Below are positions 61,941 to 64,000 of a stretch of DNA of 64,000 bases, piece by piece. Source of the stretch: Dickeya aquatica. Its GTDB lineage: Bacteria; Pseudomonadota; Gammaproteobacteria; Enterobacterales; Enterobacteriaceae. Each line of letters starts with the position of its first letter. Within the stretch, counting starts at the first letter, position 1. Both the position numbers and the translations under genes were made by a program. The notes beneath the pieces were generated by a model. That model saw only the letters and a list, made by a program, of their open reading frames with translations. It was not told where the DNA came from and did not search any database. The stretch spans positions 1,984,001 to 2,048,000 of the forward strand of contig NZ_LT615367.1 in the NCBI RefSeq assembly GCF_900095885.1. The letters run 5' to 3'.

Positions 61941-62957
61941 ATGATTCAGTTGGAAAATATCAGCGTCGCCTTTCCTGGAGCCAAAAGCACCGCAGAGCGT
62001 GCGGTGGACAACGTTACTGTACATATTCGGCAAGGTGAGGTGTATGGCATTGTGGGTGCCAGTGGTGCAGGGAAAAGCACGCTGCTGCGTACCATTAATC
62101 TGTTGCAGCGGCCTGACAGCGGGCAAGTTTGGGTTAACGGCGTGCAAATGAGTGCGTTGTACGGTGAAGCATTGCGCGCTGAACGCCAAAAAATCGGCAT
62201 GATCTTTCAGCATTTTAATTTGATGCAAACGCGTACCGTGGCACAAAACGTCGCTTTCAGCCTGAAAGCGGCAGGCCAGTCTGCCGCGGTTATCGCCCAG
62301 CGTGTGCCGGATATTCTGACTCTGGTCGGGCTGGCGGATAAAGCGCACATATACCCGTCACAGCTCAGCGGTGGGCAAAAACAGCGAGTAGGCATTGCCC
62401 GCGCTATCGCCAATTACCCAACGGTATTGCTATGTGATGAACCGACTTCAGCGCTGGATCTGGAAACCTCCGCGTCCATTCTGACGCTGCTCAAAGAGAT
62501 TAATCAGACATTGGGGATAACCATTGTGCTCATCTCCCATGAGATGGATGTCATCAAAGCGATTTGCGATCGCGTCGCGGTCATGACCGACGGACGCGTG
62601 GTGGAAGAGGGGGAGGTATTCGATATTTTTGCTACACCTCAGCACGCATTCACCCGGCAATTGGTGGCACATACCCTTAATCTGGCGCTACCGACACGTT
62701 TGCAGCAGGAATTAAACGGTAGGCTGTTGAAAATTCTGTTTATCGGTGAGTCGGCAGAGCAGCCGGTATTATCTGATGTCGCCATGCGCTATGGGGTTTC
62801 TGTCAATATCTTACATGGCAAGATTGAGTACATCGGGCACCGGGCGTTGGGCATTTTGGTCGCGTTACTGACTCACCCGGACGATAACCAGCGGGTGGAT
62901 GAGGCCGTCGCGCATATTCAGCAAAGAACCGCTCGCGTGGAGGTGTTGCATGGCTGA
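61941..62957 (+). CDS. metN: Methionine-type ABC transporter ATPase MetN
   Basis: A 338-residue ATPase. Walker A is GASGAGKST, the signature is LSGGQKQRVGIARA, and a C-terminal NIL (ACT-like) domain provides transinhibition in the family. It is likely to drive uptake with metI. It overlaps metI by 8 bases. Confidence 0.93.
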   Translation: MIQLENISVAFPGAKSTAERAVDNVTVHIRQGEVYGIVGASGAGKSTLLRTINLLQRPDSGQVWVNGVQMSALYGEALRAERQKIGMIFQHFNLMQTRTVAQNVAFSLKAAGQSAAVIAQRVPDILTLVGLADKAHIYPSQLSGGQKQRVGIARAIANYPTVLLCDEPTSALDLETSASILTLLKEINQTLGITIVLISHEMDVIKAICDRVAVMTDGRVVEEGEVFDIFATPQHAFTRQLVAHTLNLALPTRLQQELNGRLLKILFIGESAEQPVLSDVAMRYGVSVNILHGKIEYIGHRALGILVALLTHPDDNQRVDEAVAHIQQRTARVEVLHG

Positions 62958-63612
62958 GTTAATGGCCGATTTACTCACGGCGTTTGGTGAAACCTTTCAG
63001 ATGGTAGGCCTCTCCACCCTGTTTGCATTACTGGGGGGCTTACCGCTCGGTTTTTTAATTTATGTGACCGATCGCCATCTGTTTTGGGAAAACCGGTTTC
63101 TTTACCTGCTGAGTACCTTACTGGTGAACATCATCCGTTCCGTACCTTTTGTCATCCTGCTGGTGCTGTTATTACCGTTAACTCAGTTTTTGTTAGGCAA
63201 TACCATTGGGCCGATTGCGGCCTCCGTGCCAATGTCTGTCGCGGCGATTGCGTTTTACGCCCGGCTGGCAGATAGCGCGTTGCGTGAGGTTGACCCCGGT
63301 ATTGTAGAAGCGGCGCAAGCGTTTGGTGCAAGTCCGATGCGTATTATCTGTACCGTGCTTTTGCCTGAAGCGCGTGCCGGGTTGCTAAGAGGTCTTACCA
63401 TTACCCTGGTGAGCCTGATTGGTTACTCTGCTATGGCGGGCATTGTGGGCGGTGGTGGCGTCGGGGATTTGGCGATCCGTTTTGGTTACTACCGTTACGA
63501 AACACAGGTGATGGTCATCACGGTGATTGCACTGGTGATTCTGGTTCAGGCTGTTCAGGTGCTGGGCGATCAGCTGGCAAAACGTGCGGATAAGCGCGAA
63601 CGCCGTCGATAA
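62950..63612 (+). CDS. metI: Methionine-type ABC transporter permease MetI
   Basis: A 220-residue permease with five membrane segments and the EAA loop VEAAQAFGASPMRIICTVLLPEA. The start at 62950 (MAELMADLL) overlaps the metN stop by 8 bases. It ends before an intrinsic terminator. Confidence 0.92.
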   Translation: MAELMADLLTAFGETFQMVGLSTLFALLGGLPLGFLIYVTDRHLFWENRFLYLLSTLLVNIIRSVPFVILLVLLLPLTQFLLGNTIGPIAASVPMSVAAIAFYARLADSALREVDPGIVEAAQAFGASPMRIICTVLLPEARAGLLRGLTITLVSLIGYSAMAGIVGGGGVGDLAIRFGYYRYETQVMVITVIALVILVQAVQVLGDQLAKRADKRERRR

Positions 63613-63647
63613 GTAAATTTTGTTTAATATTTCAACCCGTAACTATC

Positions 63648-63676
63648 AAGCCGCCGGATAATATCCGACGGCTTTT
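63648..63676. terminator. Terminator after metI
   Basis: CGGATA (63655-63660) pairs with TATCCG (63662-63667), with AAGCCG/CGGCTT outer pairs and TTTT at the end. Confidence 0.7.
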
Positions 63677-63691
63677 CTGTCCTGATCTTCG

Positions 63692-64000
63692 CTAGGCAAA
63701 AAAGGAAATAATTCTCTCTGCTACCTGTTTTGCGGCTTTTCTGTTCTCCAGATCAAGAAAATGTCCCGCTTCGGGAATTGTACTGAACTTGCACGATTTA
63801 ATATATTTTTCCATCTTTTTAATATCATCAGATGTGGTGTATTCGTCATTTTCACCATTCAGGAAAAGTATTTCTGCATTAATGCCCCTGAATATCTCTA
63901 TGTAATTTTCTTCTTTCAGGGTGAGTACCTGATCTATATGAAAATTAACCTGCTGGAATGCAAATTCACTCATTGAGGAAATATGTTTCAGGTTGATGTG
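63692..64000 (-). CDS. RhlA-like alpha/beta hydrolase, C-terminal part
   Basis: The frame is open through the right edge, so only about 100 C-terminal residues are seen. FLNGENDEYTTSDDIKKME and FSTIPEAGHFLDLEN are the acid and His blocks of an alpha/beta hydrolase. They closely resemble RhlA, the enzyme making 3-(3-hydroxyalkanoyloxy)alkanoic acids for rhamnolipid-type surfactants; Dickeya has RhlA-like proteins linked to swarming. The sequence is markedly AT-rich compared with metI next door. Identity as RhlA is provisional without the N-terminus. Confidence 0.6.
   Translation of the reverse strand, partial: HINLKHISSMSEFAFQQVNFHIDQVLTLKEENYIEIFRGINAEILFLNGENDEYTTSDDIKKMEKYIKSCKFSTIPEAGHFLDLENRKAAKQVAERIISFFA

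Overview
The window reads as chromosome of an enterobacterium of the Pectobacteriaceae type, most likely Dickeya or a close relative. That assignment is inferred from gene content and order, not from a marker gene. From about 8.5 kb onward most genes are orthologues of the E. coli yej/yei neighbourhood (yejM, yejL, yejK, rplY, radD, rsuA, bcr, yejG, yejABEF, mepS, yeiR, efpL, yeiW, setB, fruBKA, nfo, yeiH, yeiE, lysP, folE, yeiB, sanA). Other loci (ypdAB-yhjX, frmAB, hcxA, two chemoreceptors, rimO-gstB, metQNI) are inserted between them.

Positions 1-8558 are the integrase-proximal part of a P4-like integrative satellite or genomic island inserted at the 3' end of the tRNA-Pro(GGG) gene (proL). 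It carries a P4-type integrase, an AlpA-like regulator, a YlcI/YnfO-type small protein, an Icd-like protein, a small unknown protein, a P4 alpha-type primase-helicase with GGTTCA repeats beside its 3' end, an HGGxSTG protein and, at the window edge, a PIN-domain (DUF4411) toxin-like gene. A 1-kb stretch with no gene holds a 102-bp MITE-like inverted-repeat element and a cluster of TTGCGCA words. The left end of the island is not in the window.

Positions 8559-35976 are core chromosome. They hold proL, the envelope regulator yejM, nucleoid protein yejK, a complete pyruvate-sensing cassette (ypdA-ypdB-yhjX) with a recognisable YpdB target site, ribosomal and repair genes (rplY, radD, yecH-like, rsuA), two efflux pumps (bcr, setB), the YejABEF peptide importer, cell-wall hydrolase mepS, metal GTPase yeiR, elongation factor efpL and the fructose PTS operon fruBKA with three Cra-like boxes.

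Positions 36078-50557 mix core and accessory functions. They include a small unannotated protein with a caspase/CHAT-like His-Cys signature, nfo, yeiH/yeiE, lysP, sotB, a sugar-type ABC transporter without its binding protein divergent from hcxA, a KTSC protein, and the formaldehyde detoxification pair frmA-frmB behind a LysR regulator.

Positions 50558-64000 carry two related methyl-accepting chemotaxis proteins with C-terminal CheR-docking tails, folE-yeiB, sanA, rimO, a glutathione transferase, a methionine-type ABC importer in the order metQ-N-I with an internal terminator, and at the right edge the AT-rich 3' end of a RhlA-like hydrolase.

Most of the window is ordinary chromosome. The parts most worth a second look are the caspase-like orphan (36078-36788), the non-coding stretch beside the PIN toxin, the repeat arrays of the island, and the compact ypdAB-yhjX cassette.
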